64,000 bases of DNA, taken from Ctenosaura bakeri. Taxonomy: Eukaryota > Chordata > Lepidosauria > Squamata > Iguanidae. Of this stretch, positions 1-11,631 are shown piece after piece; the stretch's first letter is position 1, and each line of letters starts with the position of its first letter. The notes beneath the pieces are model-generated. The model did no database searches. It was given only the letters and a program-made list of their open reading frames with translations, and had not been told where the DNA came from. A program made the translations under genes and the position numbers. The DNA lies in contig CAOLHI010000966.1 in the NCBI GenBank assembly GCA_948474755.1, forward strand, positions 310,001 to 374,000, read 5' to 3'.

Positions 1-892
1 CTACTATATTGCATACACATCTGTTCTAACTTCCCAACAAAGATGTGTGGAGCTGATATTGTGTGGCCTGAAATTATGGATTCTGGAAGAGTGGCCATCA
101 ATCATTAAGTGTTATTCTTGTTTCGCAACTGCAAAGAAATTAAACCAGTAATTACCTCAAGTAATCAATTTCCATTTCACAAAGCAAACAAATATACACC
201 CCAGTTGTTAACTACTTTTAATGAGACAGTTAACTGAACTATTCTGTTGCCAAAGAACTATCTTCACTATTACTCCAGCAGAGTTATAATTTTAACTTTT
301 ACACTATTTGGCTTTCTGGGACTACATACCCATATTTTGTGTTATTCCTACTCAATTAAACAGTCAGGCACTTGTGCTTCCTTCTAATGAAGTTACTGCT
401 TTGTGTTCCACAGTATGCGCATACATACAAATACACAAGATGGCAATTGTATTGTTTGTGGAACACACTACAGTATCTCACTCTCAGTTGATCCCAGGAA
501 AACTTTTACACACTAAAGAAACACACTTTTTCTTCTCAATATGTATGGACTCAGCTAAAAGACTATTCCATAGCCAGAGACCAGTGATGTTAACCATAGG
601 AAGTGCTCATTAAAGATAGAAAGAATAGTTTGTAGACTTGGAGGTTAAAAAAAATTGAAAAAGGGGCTTCTTGGTTTTTAAGAAACCCCTTCATCCCACT
701 CTGAATCTTTGAATAGGCTCAGAGGACTACTTTCCTGCGTGCTGGAATACCAATGATATGAGTCCTTCTCATAGCACATATATTGCTCATATTCATGTTT
801 TTGTTTTGTTTTTCGAGCAACAGAACTATGTAATGTCAGGGAGAGGGCAGGGGATAGCCAAGAATTGTCTTTGGGGCTGTGCATAGCATAGA
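1..892. other. Unannotated AT-rich stretch
   Basis: I recognise no repeat, RNA gene or exon here. The open frames are short, overlap on both strands and lack familiar domains, so they look like chance frames. Confidence 0.6.
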
Positions 893-1103
893 AATTTGTT
901 GGACTAGGACTCTGGGAGACCAGGGCTCTGCTTGGCCATGGAAACCCACTGAATGAGCTTGGGTAAGTCACACTCTCTCAGGCCCAGCAGAAGGCAATAG
1001 AAAACCCCCTCTGAACAAATCTTCCAAAGAAGAACCCATGATAGGTTTGCTTTAGTGTCATCAAAAGTCAGAAGTGACTTGAAAATGCACAGCAACAACA
1101 ATA
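893..1103 (+). mobile_element. tRNA-derived SINE, 5'-truncated
   Basis: This copy belongs to the SINE family that recurs at 10,792, 31,861, 34,681, 46,701, 54,000 and 55,918. It starts within the tRNA-like head, just before the part reading TTGGACTAGGACTCTGGGAG, so the A box is missing. The body carries the shared motifs CCCACTGAATGAGCTTGGG, AAGTCACACTCTCTCAG and CCCCCTCTGAACAAATCTT, and it ends in the CAACAACAA tail. It is diverged and should be inactive. Confidence 0.85.
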
Positions 1104-1731
1104 TTTGGAGAGTCAGCATATGATGAATCAGGCATCTTCCAGGACATTCCAGAGAACTTCTGGAGATCCCATGGAATGACAGTAATCTCCTGTGCCAGCT
1201 ATCAGAACATAGCTGGTGAGTATCCTCACCTGTCCCTTGTCCTCTCCCCCAGGCACAACATGGCTGTGTCAGGGAAAAGGTGAACTGGGATGGGCAGTGT
1301 TACTTCGGCCCAGGCCTACCCGGTGATAGCACTCGATATCGTTTTTGATATCAAAACCATTCGGCCTTCCTCTGCCACCTCGCTCCACGTGTTTGCGAGG
1401 CCTCCGGATAAGCATGTAAACAGGTGTGGATGGTAATTGTTGGACATTCCATTCTCCACCTAGGCAGGCAGAACAGAGCCAATCCGTTGCTTCAGGGACC
1501 TCTCCTGCAAACACCCTTTTACTTAAGCGCAACACTAACAAAGGCGCCCAGCTCTGAGCCAATAGTCTTACAAAGCCAAACTAAGCACCTTGCATTTGCA
1601 CACTGGCTACACTATTGTTGATTCAGCGCTAAGCCGATCATGTTAAACTTGACCTTTACCAAAGCTTTGTCCCGCTCCAAACTCTCATTGTTCTCACCGA
1701 GTAAGGCATGATCTGCAGTCACAATTCACCT

Positions 1732-1739
1732 TATATAAA
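1732..1739 (+). promoter_or_regulatory. TATA box of the LTR
   Basis: TATATAAA lies about 245 bp upstream of the LTR poly(A) signal, in the order U3 promoter then R then poly(A) expected of a retroviral LTR. Its present activity is unknown. Confidence 0.5.
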
Positions 1740-1979
1740 CCCCCCGATTCTGAGACCACTTTGGATTGCTCCTGAGTTCCATCCAGCCTTGCTGCCACTT
1801 TGTCTGGTGAGCCGTCCCCTCAGTCCTACGTACTGAGACTCCATATCCACGAACTCAATCTTCAAACTTCTTCAGGACTACGAGAAAGGTGTCGTATCAC
1901 CCATTTCCCCCAAAAAATCCTATTTCCAATTCTTCCGTTAGCTGTGTGATTGTGGTGTCTTTACTGTTTGTTTGTCTTT

Positions 1980-1986
1980 CAATAAA
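1980..1986 (+). other. Poly(A) signal of the LTR
   Basis: CAATAAA is followed by a T-rich stretch within the LTR-like unit. It is placed downstream of the TATA box as expected for the R/U5 region. Confidence 0.5.
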
Positions 1987-2162
1987 CATCATTTTGCTAT
2001 TTTAAAACTGTCTGACTGCTTGACTGACCTGACCTCGTAGAAGCTGGGTTGTAAGATCCCTGCTAAGTTACCCTGCCTCTCGCTAGCTTTAGTGAGTGCT
2101 CCAGCTAATTTTTCCCAAAGTTGTGTTATTGTGTTTTGGTTATTTGGGCGTCCCTCCCGGGA

Positions 2163-2457
2163 CCCCCTGAGAACACGGTAACAGCAGACTTTCTTCTCCC
2201 TGAAAAAAAACATCTTTGAAAACTGTTCATTCCTACAGACTTGAAGAAAATAACTGAGCAATGGCCATGTCATCTGTGTTCCTGCTGCACCTCTGAGCTG
2301 AAATGTCCACCAAAAAACAAAACAAAACAAACCCCCTGCTAGTTATACAGACTTGGCTCTATGCTGCCTGAAAACAATTATTCACTAATTGTAAGAGATA
2401 TCTTTTGCAGTTACAAAAGTTAGAGATACTATAGTACTAGCTAGCTAGCAATTTATT
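2163..2457. other. Unassigned stretch after LTR
   Basis: This could be the leader of the retroviral remnant, but no gag-like frame follows. I recognise nothing else in it before the LINE tail begins. Confidence 0.35.
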
Positions 2458-3430
2458 TTTGTAGTTAGTTAGTTAGTTAGTTAAAAGTTTATTGATTAGT
2501 CAATTGACCATATCAAACAATGAACATGATAAAATGTAAAAAGCACAATACATAGGATAGAATGGATAAAATGTCATGGAATAAGATAAATTAGACAAAA
2601 TAGAATGGCACATATTGAATTAATTAAATTAATTGTAATAAGGTATTGTCTTATAATAGAATAAAAGGTAATAAAATACAAAACCAACATATGTTTAGAT
2701 AAGTTCACCACCTTTACATGCAACCCCAATATGCTCAATAAAACATCTTCTCAGTTGAATGAATTACCTATGAATTAGCAGTTCTAGTTGCAACATATGT
2801 ATTTGTACCTTGAAGGAAGTGGGTTAACCATTTATTACAGTCCCAGTGTATAATTCTATCGAGTATTGTCTGTAGGTACTGGGCCCTTACTGTATTATAT
2901 AGTTTGCAGCTGAATAGGATATGCTCAATATCTTCTATTTCAGATGCCCCACAGACACATGTTCTCTCGATATATGGCACTTGATGGAGTCATCCATACC
3001 TGACCATGGAATCTACCTGCTCAAACCTTTCTTTGGTTAAAGCTGTTCTATGATATTGGGTCAGGCCCATTGTCAGATATCTTTCTATTTGAAAGGACTT
3101 TTTATTTTGGGCCAACCATTTTATGGACTTAATATTCGTGAGTGTCTCAATATCAGTTTGGGCATTTACATCCATAACTCTTTGTTTGAATATTCCTATG
3201 GCCTGATGTTTAACTGAAAATAGATATTGCATTGAAAAACCAAGATGTGCGATAATTTGATAAAGCTGGCTAACCCATGAAGTGTGTTGAAAATTGATGT
3301 TCAAGTCAGAGACTTTCCCATATTTTTTGTAGAATCATAATTTTGGGGTCATCTTAGCCAAATCACTGCCAGAGCATAGATCTACAATTAAGTCATCTCT
3401 GACATCTCCAATGAAGGAGAATATACCACC
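2458..3430 (-). mobile_element. 5'-truncated LINE 3' end with CCHC knuckle
   Basis: On the minus strand a broken coding stretch runs from about 3,430 down to 2,768. It is followed by an A/T-rich 3' UTR, CAATAAA, and a simple tail of (CTAA)n at 2,458-2,483. The peptide contains CVCGASEIEDIEHILFSC, a C-x-C-x9-H-x4-C knuckle of the kind found at the C terminus of several non-LTR retrotransposon clades, including R2/R4-type and Tx1/plant-L1-type elements. The upstream peptide (WLAQNKKSFQIERYLTMGL) matches no clade I can name. The orientation is clear from tail and coding strand agreeing. The clade is open. Confidence 0.6.
2768..3304 (-). pseudogene. LINE ORF2 C-terminal fragment
   Basis: Two adjacent minus-strand frames (2,990-3,304 and 2,768-2,980) are separated by a frame change and a stop and together form the end of a LINE protein. 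The downstream piece holds the CCHC knuckle; the upstream piece has no recognisable motif. No reverse-transcriptase or endonuclease core is present, so this is non-functional. Confidence 0.55.
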
Positions 3431-4315
3431 TTCTGAGAGTATCTACTCCATTTCCACTGTCAAACAACTATTAGGAATTTCTTTCTAATATTTAGTTAGA
3501 ATCTTCTTTATTGTAATTTGGACATTTGTTCATTGCTTGTCCTTCAGAAAAGTACTACTCAAAGTAGTGGACTGTGAACTAGTGCCAGCCTGGGATGGGC
3601 CAATCCATCAGCCATTCCACAGTGAGTTTCCATGAAAGGAAGATACTACAGTAGCCAATGACTACAAATATGGTGCTGTTCTCTAGCATATTATTTTAAA
3701 AAATTATCAGTCTTTACATCAAAAAGGCTGAGATGCACGACTCTAGAAAAGTCATCAGATATTTAAACATGGCTATTTATCACCTTCAGTCTTCTCTTTT
3801 TCAAGGTAATGTAGGTTCTGGGATCAATGATGTCAAGATATTTGTAAAGATCTAATTTCTGTGTTTATTGCATATTCTTCAAGAAATGATGTCTTCTAAA
3901 TATAATTTCTGGGCTGTATTACAGAATAAGGAAATGTCAATGATGGTTGTATGTTACTTCCTGAAAATATCTGGCAGTACACCTCTTCTCTGGGAGCAAT
4001 ACAAATAAGAATTATAAACATTCATATAATATAATGCTGTTACAACAATCAGCTAATATAATAAATGTGGAATCACCTTTAAAAGTAAAGAAAAAAAGGA
4101 CAAACCTCATGTAAGCTCAATGAGGAAAAAAGTTGGGGATAAAATGCATTAAAGAAATATACATAAATAACTAGAAGTCATAGTAGTCATATGGCATAGT
4201 TTTTCTCACTCCCTCCATCATGCCCTCCAAGACTTACCAGGGGAGACTGCAGCCTACATTTTTTGGCCAAGGACTCACAAATAAAATCACATAATTCAAC
4301 ACTGGTTTGAGTGTG
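3431..4315. other. Unannotated stretch
   Basis: I recognise no repeat or exon. Only short chance frames occur. Confidence 0.5.
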
Positions 4316-4387
4316 ATTTTTTTATCTTTATTTATATTCTGCTTTTTTCCTTGAAAGGATTCAAAGTGGCTTACAATGATTTAAAAA
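4316..4387 (-). mobile_element. L2-type LINE 3' end fragment
   Basis: The plus strand reads TTTATTTATATTCTGC, then a CAAAGTGGCTTACAATGA motif. This is the reverse complement of the common L2 tail (TTGTAAGCC-CTTTGAGTCC type). Only about 70 bp survive. Confidence 0.55.
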
Positions 4388-6506
4388 GAAAACCTAATGA
4401 ATCCAATCACCTAATGAATCCAAAATTCCTATAAGAAAGGATTAGAATGTTTAATTCAGGGATGTTGAGGAATGCAGCTAACAGGAGGGATACATTAGAA
4501 GCAGCAGCAGAGCTTGGAGTATGTGGAGGGGGCGGGAGGGGGCGTGGCTATGGCACGCGAGGATGTGGCTATGAGCTGGGACACCCCAAAAACATTGCTG
4601 CTGGGTGCAAACTGCCCCCATTGCCCCCCCCATTGCTACCTGACTGATTTGAAGTCTACAGAACTATGGATGATATGGATAGATAACCTTTTCTCCCTTT
4701 CTCATAACGTAAAACTTTGGGCTGTTCAGTGGAGGTGATTGGCAGCAGTTTCAAGACAGACAAAAGAAAATACTTTTGAGCACAGTACATAATTAATTTA
4801 TGGGATCTGCTGCCAAACCTGTAGATATGGCTAGACATTTCAGTGGCTTTCAAGGAGAATCAGACAAATTAATGGAAGACAAAGCTGTCCATGGCTGCTA
4901 GTTATGATTAACATATGTTAATTATCCTGAGGCTGGTGCTGTTCACTGTGTTTCAAAGCCTGCCACTTTTTGGAAAATATTAGAAAAATAATATTAATTT
5001 CATGCATGCAAACTTTTGTTCCAAAAGTTTTGACCCCTGCCCCCACTCAGTGAGTTCCTGCTCTCATGTCATCAATTACCAGACTGAGAATGCATGCTTT
5101 GAAACAGATTTGATACCTATCAACCCAATTGCTTGCAAAAGAACCCAGGACAAACAATATAATTGTTTCTATTGTTTATTCTGCACGTGCCACTCACATC
5201 CACATGGCACTTTCATTATTTTTTTTCATCAACCTACAAAAGTTTCCACTTAGTACATTTTAAGCTGTTTCATTTCAAGCACATGTGTCTAACAGCAGCA
5301 GCTTAACTGCCACTGCATAAACATTTATAATTATGCGGGGTAGAAAAAAATAGCTTCAAATGTTTATAAACTGCTGGATCCAGGTGAACATTAAATACCT
5401 GCTGGCTGAACTAGCAACACTAGTCCTTTGAATGACCTACATTTTTAATTTGGCATGAAACTTCTTCAAGCTAGGTGCTGAAACTAATGAGGCTGCCACA
5501 ACCGTGCAAAGCAATAATCAACCACTACTTTATTGTTCTGAAGCACATAAAGCCTATGCACGAGGTGAACTGAGACTGGTTTTCCTTGATTCAGATTTAA
5601 AAATAAATAAATTTGGGTCTGGGGTCAAACTGTGTCAGTGAAAATGAATAAACATTCTGCCTGTCTGTAGGGACCCAAGATTATTAGGTTTTTTTCACAG
5701 GAAGGCAAAGCACCAAACAGTCGCTTCTACCATTAAGTGTCAGGAAGTATTTCAAATGGATACATTCCTGCCCCCCAAAACATTAATCTTTTGTGATTCA
5801 ACAAATAAAAAAATGAAACTAGCAACAAAGCTAGCACTTTGCACAGAATAGATTTTTTAAAGGTGGAGGGGTTACTGATATATATGTAAATATCTTTAGC
5901 ATTTGTAGTCTACCTGATGCTCTGTAGAACATAGAAGTACCAGAGAGCCATCTAGATGGGATGCTAATGACAGCCCTGGTAGCCAATCAGTTCCTAAAGG
6001 CTCTAGGGCTAATTTCCTTCCCTTCTCTGGATTGTACTGACAAAGTTTGTCACCTGATCCACCCAGCAGCCCCTTACTCAAGTTTAGACTTGTTAGAGAA
6101 GCAGGGTTGGTCCTACCATTAGACTGCCTTGGGCAACACCTTTGGATGAGATGAAAAAATACCATATTCTTGGATATTTTACCATCAAGGATGCAGACAA
6201 GTGATTCTGGGATTTGTTGTTCTGTTTGCCAAAAATAGATCACCTGGCTTTTGGTATACATCCTTTAATTTGGCAGCAGTGGTAGCCAGTGGCTTGCATG
6301 TTAGACTTGAATGAACCCACTGTGGGCTTTTCACAAGACTTTAAACTTTATCCTTCAAATAGGTAAGCCGGGAATAAAGCCCAGAGTGGACATACCCCAC
6401 CATAGTTAAATAGTTTAAGCAACTGTCACATTTATAAGTTACTTTCTTCCACCTGCAGGTTAGTCTCTGCATAGGAAACATCATAGTCTTCCTATTACAT
6501 GAAAAG
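4388..6506. other. Mostly unannotated stretch
   Basis: A local GC-rich patch lies at about 4,520-4,650 with G-runs and C-runs, unlike the AT-rich surroundings. A CAGGGTTGGTCCTACCATTAG motif at 6,102 recurs near 9,306 and may be a hAT-type end. I see nothing else. Confidence 0.45.
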
Positions 6507-6680
6507 TGTTGTTAACTGTCATCAGGTCAGTGTCATCTTACAGTGACCCTATGGATGAGAAACCTCCAGGCCACTCTATCATCAACCACCCTACTCAGGT
6601 CTTGCAGATTCGAGGACATTTGTTTCTTGAGTGTCTTCTTTAAGTCTATCCATCTATAATGTGGCATGTGTCTACTTTCT
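6507..6680 (-). mobile_element. RTE/Bov-B LINE 3' end fragment
   Basis: The plus strand contains CAGTGACCCTATGGATGAGA, CAGGTCTTGCAGATTC and AGTCTATCCATCT in order. Read on the minus strand this is the C-terminal coding end and short 3' UTR of a Bov-B-like element (the RWID-type region followed by the GGTCACTG-type end). A better preserved copy lies at 50,239-51,375 in the same orientation. Confidence 0.6.
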
Positions 6681-8195
6681 ACCTCAGAAATAAGGAGATA
6701 CAGCCTTTGTTGTTCTGAAGGGGCAAAGTCTCACACTCACCTAACATAGGAAAAACTAAAATGAAGAGATCAGAGTTTCATATAATGAGAATTTTGTAGT
6801 GCAAAGAGTTCTATACCAATACATAGCTCTGAAGACTCATAGCTATCTGGGAAATATTTTCAGGTAGCTTGAAGTGGCCATAACCTGAGAAACAGAGAGG
6901 AGAAAGAGGGAGTACATGGGTGACAGAACTGTCGTCCAATCAAATCTTTCATTAAAAGCATTGATTTCAGTTAGTCCACACGTTCTGTATACAAAACAAG
7001 GAAGTGGCCTTGTCTCCTGACTAGGAAGAAGAGCTGTGCATTGTCATTTCAGATAGCCCATTTCATATATGATGGATCTGTGAATTCCACAGAGGGGAGG
7101 AATATGCCATTTTACCAAAATGAGCATACTTTGAAAATGAGTACATTAACCAGAGCAATACTTAGAGCAGCAGCTGCCCAGTTGGTATTTTTGAATCAAA
7201 AGAACCCGTCAAGCAAACTTCTTTTTTGGTGCCAGAATGCAATCTATGAAAAATGCAATGTGCCTAGCAGCCCTCAAGCTGCTTTGGGCTTCAATTCTTC
7301 TAGAGCTGCTGTCTAGGCGAGCTTTAGGACGTTTTATATACTACTAAGTACTTAGTTGAAAGCAGTGTTTTCTCTTTGAAGATGGAAGTGGAGCTAATGT
7401 CTCCTGCAAATTCCAGTTAAGCTAAGCTGTTGTGTTAACTTGCGCATTATAAAAACATGGTTTGGTATAAAGCAAATGAAGGGCCAAATTAGATATTTCA
7501 TCAAACAGCTTGTCACCAAATCATGTCCATCTGGTGGTAATGTATGCACCCAGATAAGAAGAAATATAGGAGTAAAAGCTTAATGAGTGAGAGGGGCACT
7601 CTCTCTTCTGTTGGCCTGTCCTCCCCCCAAAACCACATGCCACCTCACCCACCAGCTGGACCCAATGGTGATTGGTGGCTTCCATGCCACTGGGTTTGAG
7701 CCTGAACTTTAAGTGGTATCAAAGATGTTAAACCTATTCTACTATTCTACTGATAGGTTCAGAATTTTGGAGAGCAAATGGGAGGGGAATGCTCACTTGG
7801 GTGGGGAGGAGTCATTCGCAGGTGTTTTGTTTTATTTTTAACTTTTGAGAGAGTTCTGTGCCCCAAACCCTTGCAAAAACCCAAACCCTTGAACTTGAGG
7901 GGCCACTGTAACTGAAAAGGTCCCAAAATGGATACCTCAATTTATATACAAGTCTACTGTAAATTCTTTCCTAATCTTCCACTTTGGGCCCCTGCTGCAC
8001 AGTCTTAGAAAATTCCCAAACTGTCTGCAAACAGTGCTATACTGTAGCAGAAAATGATAAATTCTGTTGTTCTCCCTTATGTGGCCTCCCTCTGTCACAC
8101 ACTCATGAGCTTTTCAAGAGCTTTTCATGGGCAAGGCACAGTTTTGTAGAACTGAACAAGCAGAGAATCTCCTTGTCTCTTTTGTTTGTTGGCAA
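6681..8195. other. Unannotated stretch
   Basis: I recognise no element. A duplicated CCAAACCCTTG motif near 7,865-7,890 is the only local repeat noticed. Confidence 0.5.
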
Positions 8196-8228
8196 GTGTG
8201 TATGTGTATGTGTGTGTGTGTGTGTGTT
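8196..8228. repeat. (TG)n microsatellite
   Basis: This is an interrupted GTGTGTATGTGTATG tract followed by a pure TG run. Confidence 0.9.
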
Positions 8229-9134
8229 ATATACCCAATTTTTAAAGATGTCTTAGAGCAAAGGCACAATGTAGGATGGTAATAAAACACATTTCCAAGA
8301 AAGGCTGCAGTTTGCAGGAAATCTGAGTGATTTAACATAACATGTGGGGCTGAGGAAAAAATTAACTAGCCAGCAGCTTGGCTATACAGATTTATACACT
8401 GCTTTTCAGTCATATGGGAATTGGCCCTTTTACTTTACCATCTCATAACCATGGGTGCTAAGTCTCCCTACTTAAAAAAATATTCTTTAACTGTGAAATA
8501 TATAGTCTATTATTATTTTTTCTACTTATTATACAACCTGTCTGTTTTAAAGATGGCTTCAGGTTTCAGTCCATGAAGAATATTAGTTTTATCAAGGGAA
8601 CTGTCGATGCACAGCTGACTCACTCTCCACAAAGGAAACTTGTTGGATGAAAATTTAAATTACTCATTTTGAAGGAAGATAAATAGATTTCTTAGAACAG
8701 GAGCAGACTGACATGAAACAGTATCCAGCAATATAATGGCATGGTAAATAAAGCCATTTCATCATAAACTTTTATTTAGTATTATAATTATTTGCATTAG
8801 CATTTTGAATCCCCCTTCCTCTTTCAAGAAGGGTCAAGTTCTTGTCATACTGAAAAACTTTGGATTACAGTAAATATAATCTCAGTGGACTTAATGTATG
8901 GCTTTCTTCATAGAAGTTTCCAGTTTATATCAGATAGAATTCTAAGAACAGCACAAATCAGTAACAGCAGAAGCAACAACAATAGCAATACTACACAGTG
9001 CTAAGACAGGTTTTATTCTGTTGGTCGGTTGCCACTGAACCTTTCAATGTTGCCATTGAAAAAGAGGTCTTAAATAACCACTTTGTGATGGAGGAGAAAT
9101 AGGAATTACTCATTTTAGTGGGAGGAGCAGGGGG
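8229..9134. other. Unannotated stretch
   Basis: I recognise no repeat, RNA gene or exon. Confidence 0.5.
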
Positions 9135-9163
9135 ATGTGTGTGTGTGTGAGAGAGAGAGAGAG
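9135..9163. repeat. (TG)n(AG)n microsatellite
   Basis: A pure TG run passes directly into a pure GA run. Confidence 0.9.
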
Positions 9164-9526
9164 CATTAGGAACATTAAGAAAGACACAGACATTAAACCT
9201 AAAAAACGTATACCCTACCTAGTAGTTTATGTAAATATTTAAAATACCATATTCTTTTATTTGTAGGCATCTGTGCCAGGTCAATAGTAGACAGGGCAAG
9301 AAAAACAGGGTCAGTCCTACCATTAGGGCTGCCTCATATAGTAAGGAAGACCAGTAAGAGGCTATTCAGCCATTCCTTCTGAGCTCTTCTGCCACAGCTG
9401 GTTTCCTCTGAGGCAAGACACAGGTATCTATCAAATACATTCATTAATAGCAATGTATTGGTTGTGACCCAAGACTGTTGCAAAGCATACATAATAATAA
9501 TAAGACAAAAACCATAGATTTCATAC

Positions 9527-9563
<37 letters not shown>
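9527..9563. repeat. (AT)n(AC)n microsatellite
   Basis: A TA run is continued by a CA run. The frames crossing it are chance frames made of the repeat. Confidence 0.9.
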
Positions 9564-9608
9564 TTCTATATTCCATATTCTATATAACATACAATCTACT
9601 ATCTTTTA

Positions 9609-9715
9609 TATACAATCTTATATACATCATACATCTTATATGCATCCTACAGCACTGTTTTCGATAGATAATATACAATCTTACATACATCATATATTTT
9701 ATATACTGTCCAAAT
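9609..9715. repeat. AT-rich imperfect tandem duplication
   Basis: A unit beginning TATACAATCTTATATACATC at 9,609 is repeated with changes at 9,672, so the period is about 63 bp. It abuts the AT/AC microsatellite and probably arose by local slippage. Confidence 0.6.
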
Positions 9716-9991
9716 ATATATTGTACAACATGCTACAAATGCTGGCTTATCCAGCTCTAAAAACACTAGCCATCCAAGCATTTAACAGCTCTCCCCCAAA
9801 TTTTTGCTAATGCAAAGCAGCACAGCAAGATAAAATAGTGTGGAATATGCTGTCCCCCTTATGAGTTTTCACAGAGCTCCTTGAGTCTTCCTTGGCACAA
9901 GGGCAAAGTAGGCTACATTGTAAGAGACCCTACTGTCCACATTGCTCAGTAAAAATAATATTTTTTTTTCCTGTCAGGTTATCCACCAAAG

Positions 9992-10417
9992 TACAGTCAG
10001 TCCTCCACATTTGTGGGTTTCACTTTTGCGGAGTATTATTATTATTATCATCGTCATCGTCGTCATCATCATCATCATCATAAATGATGTCACCTCTGCT
10101 ACTGCCCTTTGCCATTTTTAATAGGGACTGCAAGCCTTGTTAGACTGAGAAACTGTGAACGAGGCTTGTAAGTCCCTATTAAAAATTGTGTGGGGCAACA
10201 GTGGAGGTGGCAGTAAGCCCCACCAGCCACCCATTTCTGCCTTGTAAAGGAACCCTGATGCCTCAAAGGAATCCACAATGGGTTGAATATGGTGATCATA
10301 CTTTTTTTGTGTGTTAAATATGGTTTAGAAGGGCCTAGAGTTATTCATGTTTTTTCCACTTTCACGGGGGGGGGGGCCTTTGTCCCTAACCCTAGCAAAT
10401 GTGGAGGGATGACTGTA
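9992..10417 (+). mobile_element. Tigger/mariner-like non-autonomous transposon
   Basis: The element starts TACAGTCAGTCCTCCACATT and ends AAATGTGGAGGGATGACTGTA. These are inverted repeats bounded by TA, as in the Tc1/mariner-pogo superfamily. Two sister copies lie at 12,881 and 25,790. The middle holds an inverted repeat: TTTTTAATAGGGACT near 10,117 faces AGTCCCTATTAAAAA near 10,171. There is no transposase frame. In this copy the region after the left terminus is replaced by a trinucleotide microsatellite, and a run of nine to ten G sits near 10,366. Confidence 0.8.
10033..10081. repeat. (ATT)n(ATC)n microsatellite inside transposon
   Basis: ATT repeats pass into ATC repeats. The sister transposon copies have unique sequence at this place, so the repeat grew inside this copy after insertion. 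Confidence 0.85.
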
Positions 10418-10791
10418 TATATAAGGTATGTAATCTGGCCTGGCCTAGTACTTACACTGTTGCCTTAGATAGGTTGGAAAACTCTTCAGTACTATTGAAG
10501 TCATATCAAACTGCTGTTTCAAGTAGCTTTTGTGTGTAGAAATGAACTCACCATTTGCTTCAGATAGCAAAATGTCCTGGGCGGGCCCTGGGCAAGGGAG
10601 TGATGGACACGTGCCACTCTGAAAAATGCCCTGTATAGCTAATTACTAGAGAGTACATGATATTCTGATATGGGGTTGCAGATATCTGTGAAAGTAGGAG
10701 CATTAGATGCTAACTTGTGTTAGCAGAATATAATAATCATTGCTGCTACTGCTCTTCTCCTGTCTTAGTATTTTCATCTTCCTAGAACAAT
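10418..10791. other. Unannotated stretch
   Basis: I recognise nothing here. Confidence 0.5.
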
Positions 10792-11023
10792 CCAGAGCTA
10801 GTGTAGTGGTTTGAGTGTTGGACTACAACTCTGGAGAACAGGGTTCGAATCCCCACTCAGCTATGGAAACCCACTGGGTGATCTTAGGCAAGTCACACAG
10901 TTTCAGCCACAGAACAGGAAAAAGGCAAACCTCTTCTGAATAAATCTCGCCAAGGAACCCCCTGATAGGTTCACCTTAGAGTATCCATAAGTCAGAATGA
11001 ATTGAAGGCACAGCAACAACAAT
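10792..11023 (+). mobile_element. tRNA-derived SINE, near full length
   Basis: This is the best preserved copy of the family in the window. The tRNA-like head has an A box (TAGTGTAGTGG at about 10,799) and a B box (GGTTCGAATCC at 10,842). The body carries the shared CCCACTGGGTGATCTTAGG, AAGTCACACAGTTTCAG and AACCCCCTGATAGGTTC blocks. The tail is CAGCAACAACAA. The flanks AACAATCCAG and AACAATCTAG suggest a target duplication of about 10 bp, although the right copy overlaps the tail. RNA polymerase III promoter boxes are intact by eye. Confidence 0.9.
10842..10852 (+). promoter_or_regulatory. Pol III B box of the SINE
   Basis: GGTTCGAATCC matches the tRNA-gene B box consensus exactly. It is internal to the SINE, about 40 bp after the A box. 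Confidence 0.8.
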
Positions 11024-11628
11024 CTAGTCACATAATGCTCAGTTCCTACAAGGAAAATGTCATTTCCAACATTATCAAATAGTCAATAATTTTAAATACA
11101 GAACACCCTAGCCATTATGCCTACATGACAATATGCAGCACATTCACAGTGCAAGCAACAGAAACTGATCTCCTAATCTTCTGATGGCCATCAGCAGTCC
11201 GAAGACTTGCATGGGTTTGAGGAGTTCCCATAAGATCTCACAGAAGTCCAGAGGTCTTGCAACAAGCCTTCCTTGCATGAAATTTGAGGTGGCCTTATAT
11301 AGGCCCACCTCACATCGTCCAGGGCAATCCTGTGCTGGCTGGCAAGCAGTAGGGTTGAGTTGCATTTTTTTCCAGGTGAGTGACTGTAGGTGGCTGGTAC
11401 TAGTAAACCAGATTTGCTACTATCCTGGAACATTGACTCAGCTGGGACAGGCACTTAACTGGGCAGACCTTAGTTCCAAAGAGACCCACAAAAGTCTTGC
11501 CTCTTAATTATTCTACCTGACAGAGGACATTTTTCAACTGGGAAACAAATAACTGAAAATTATTTCTTTTTGAAACACCACTATAAAGCTGCAGTTCTAC
11601 ATAGTCGAGGGGGAAATGCCATCTAGTC
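11024..11628. other. Unannotated stretch
   Basis: Overlapping frames on both strands at 11,144-11,507 show no domain and are treated as chance. No repeat is recognised. Confidence 0.45.
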
Positions 11629-11631
11629 CCT

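Larger units (their letters stand above)
1267..2142 (+). mobile_element. Probable endogenous retrovirus LTR
   Basis: The layout is that of a long terminal repeat. There is a TGTCAGGG start, CCAAT motifs near 1,477 and 1,556, a TATATAAA box at 1,732-1,739, and a CAATAAA poly(A) signal at 1,980-1,986. It is followed at about 2,143 by TTTGGGCGTCC, which resembles the proline-tRNA primer-binding site of gammaretrovirus-like elements. That would make this a 5' LTR with some leader rather than a solo LTR. No gag, pol or env frame follows, so the element is a remnant. The left boundary rests on the TG start alone; no target duplication was found. The terminal CA appears mutated. Confidence 0.55.

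Noticed and set aside
4520..4650. CpG-island promoter
   Set aside because: The GC-rich patch is short, has few CpG and no exon or transcript feature nearby.
10795..10865. Functional tRNA gene
   Set aside because: A and B boxes are present but the sequence does not fold into a plausible cloverleaf by eye and belongs to a repeated SINE family.
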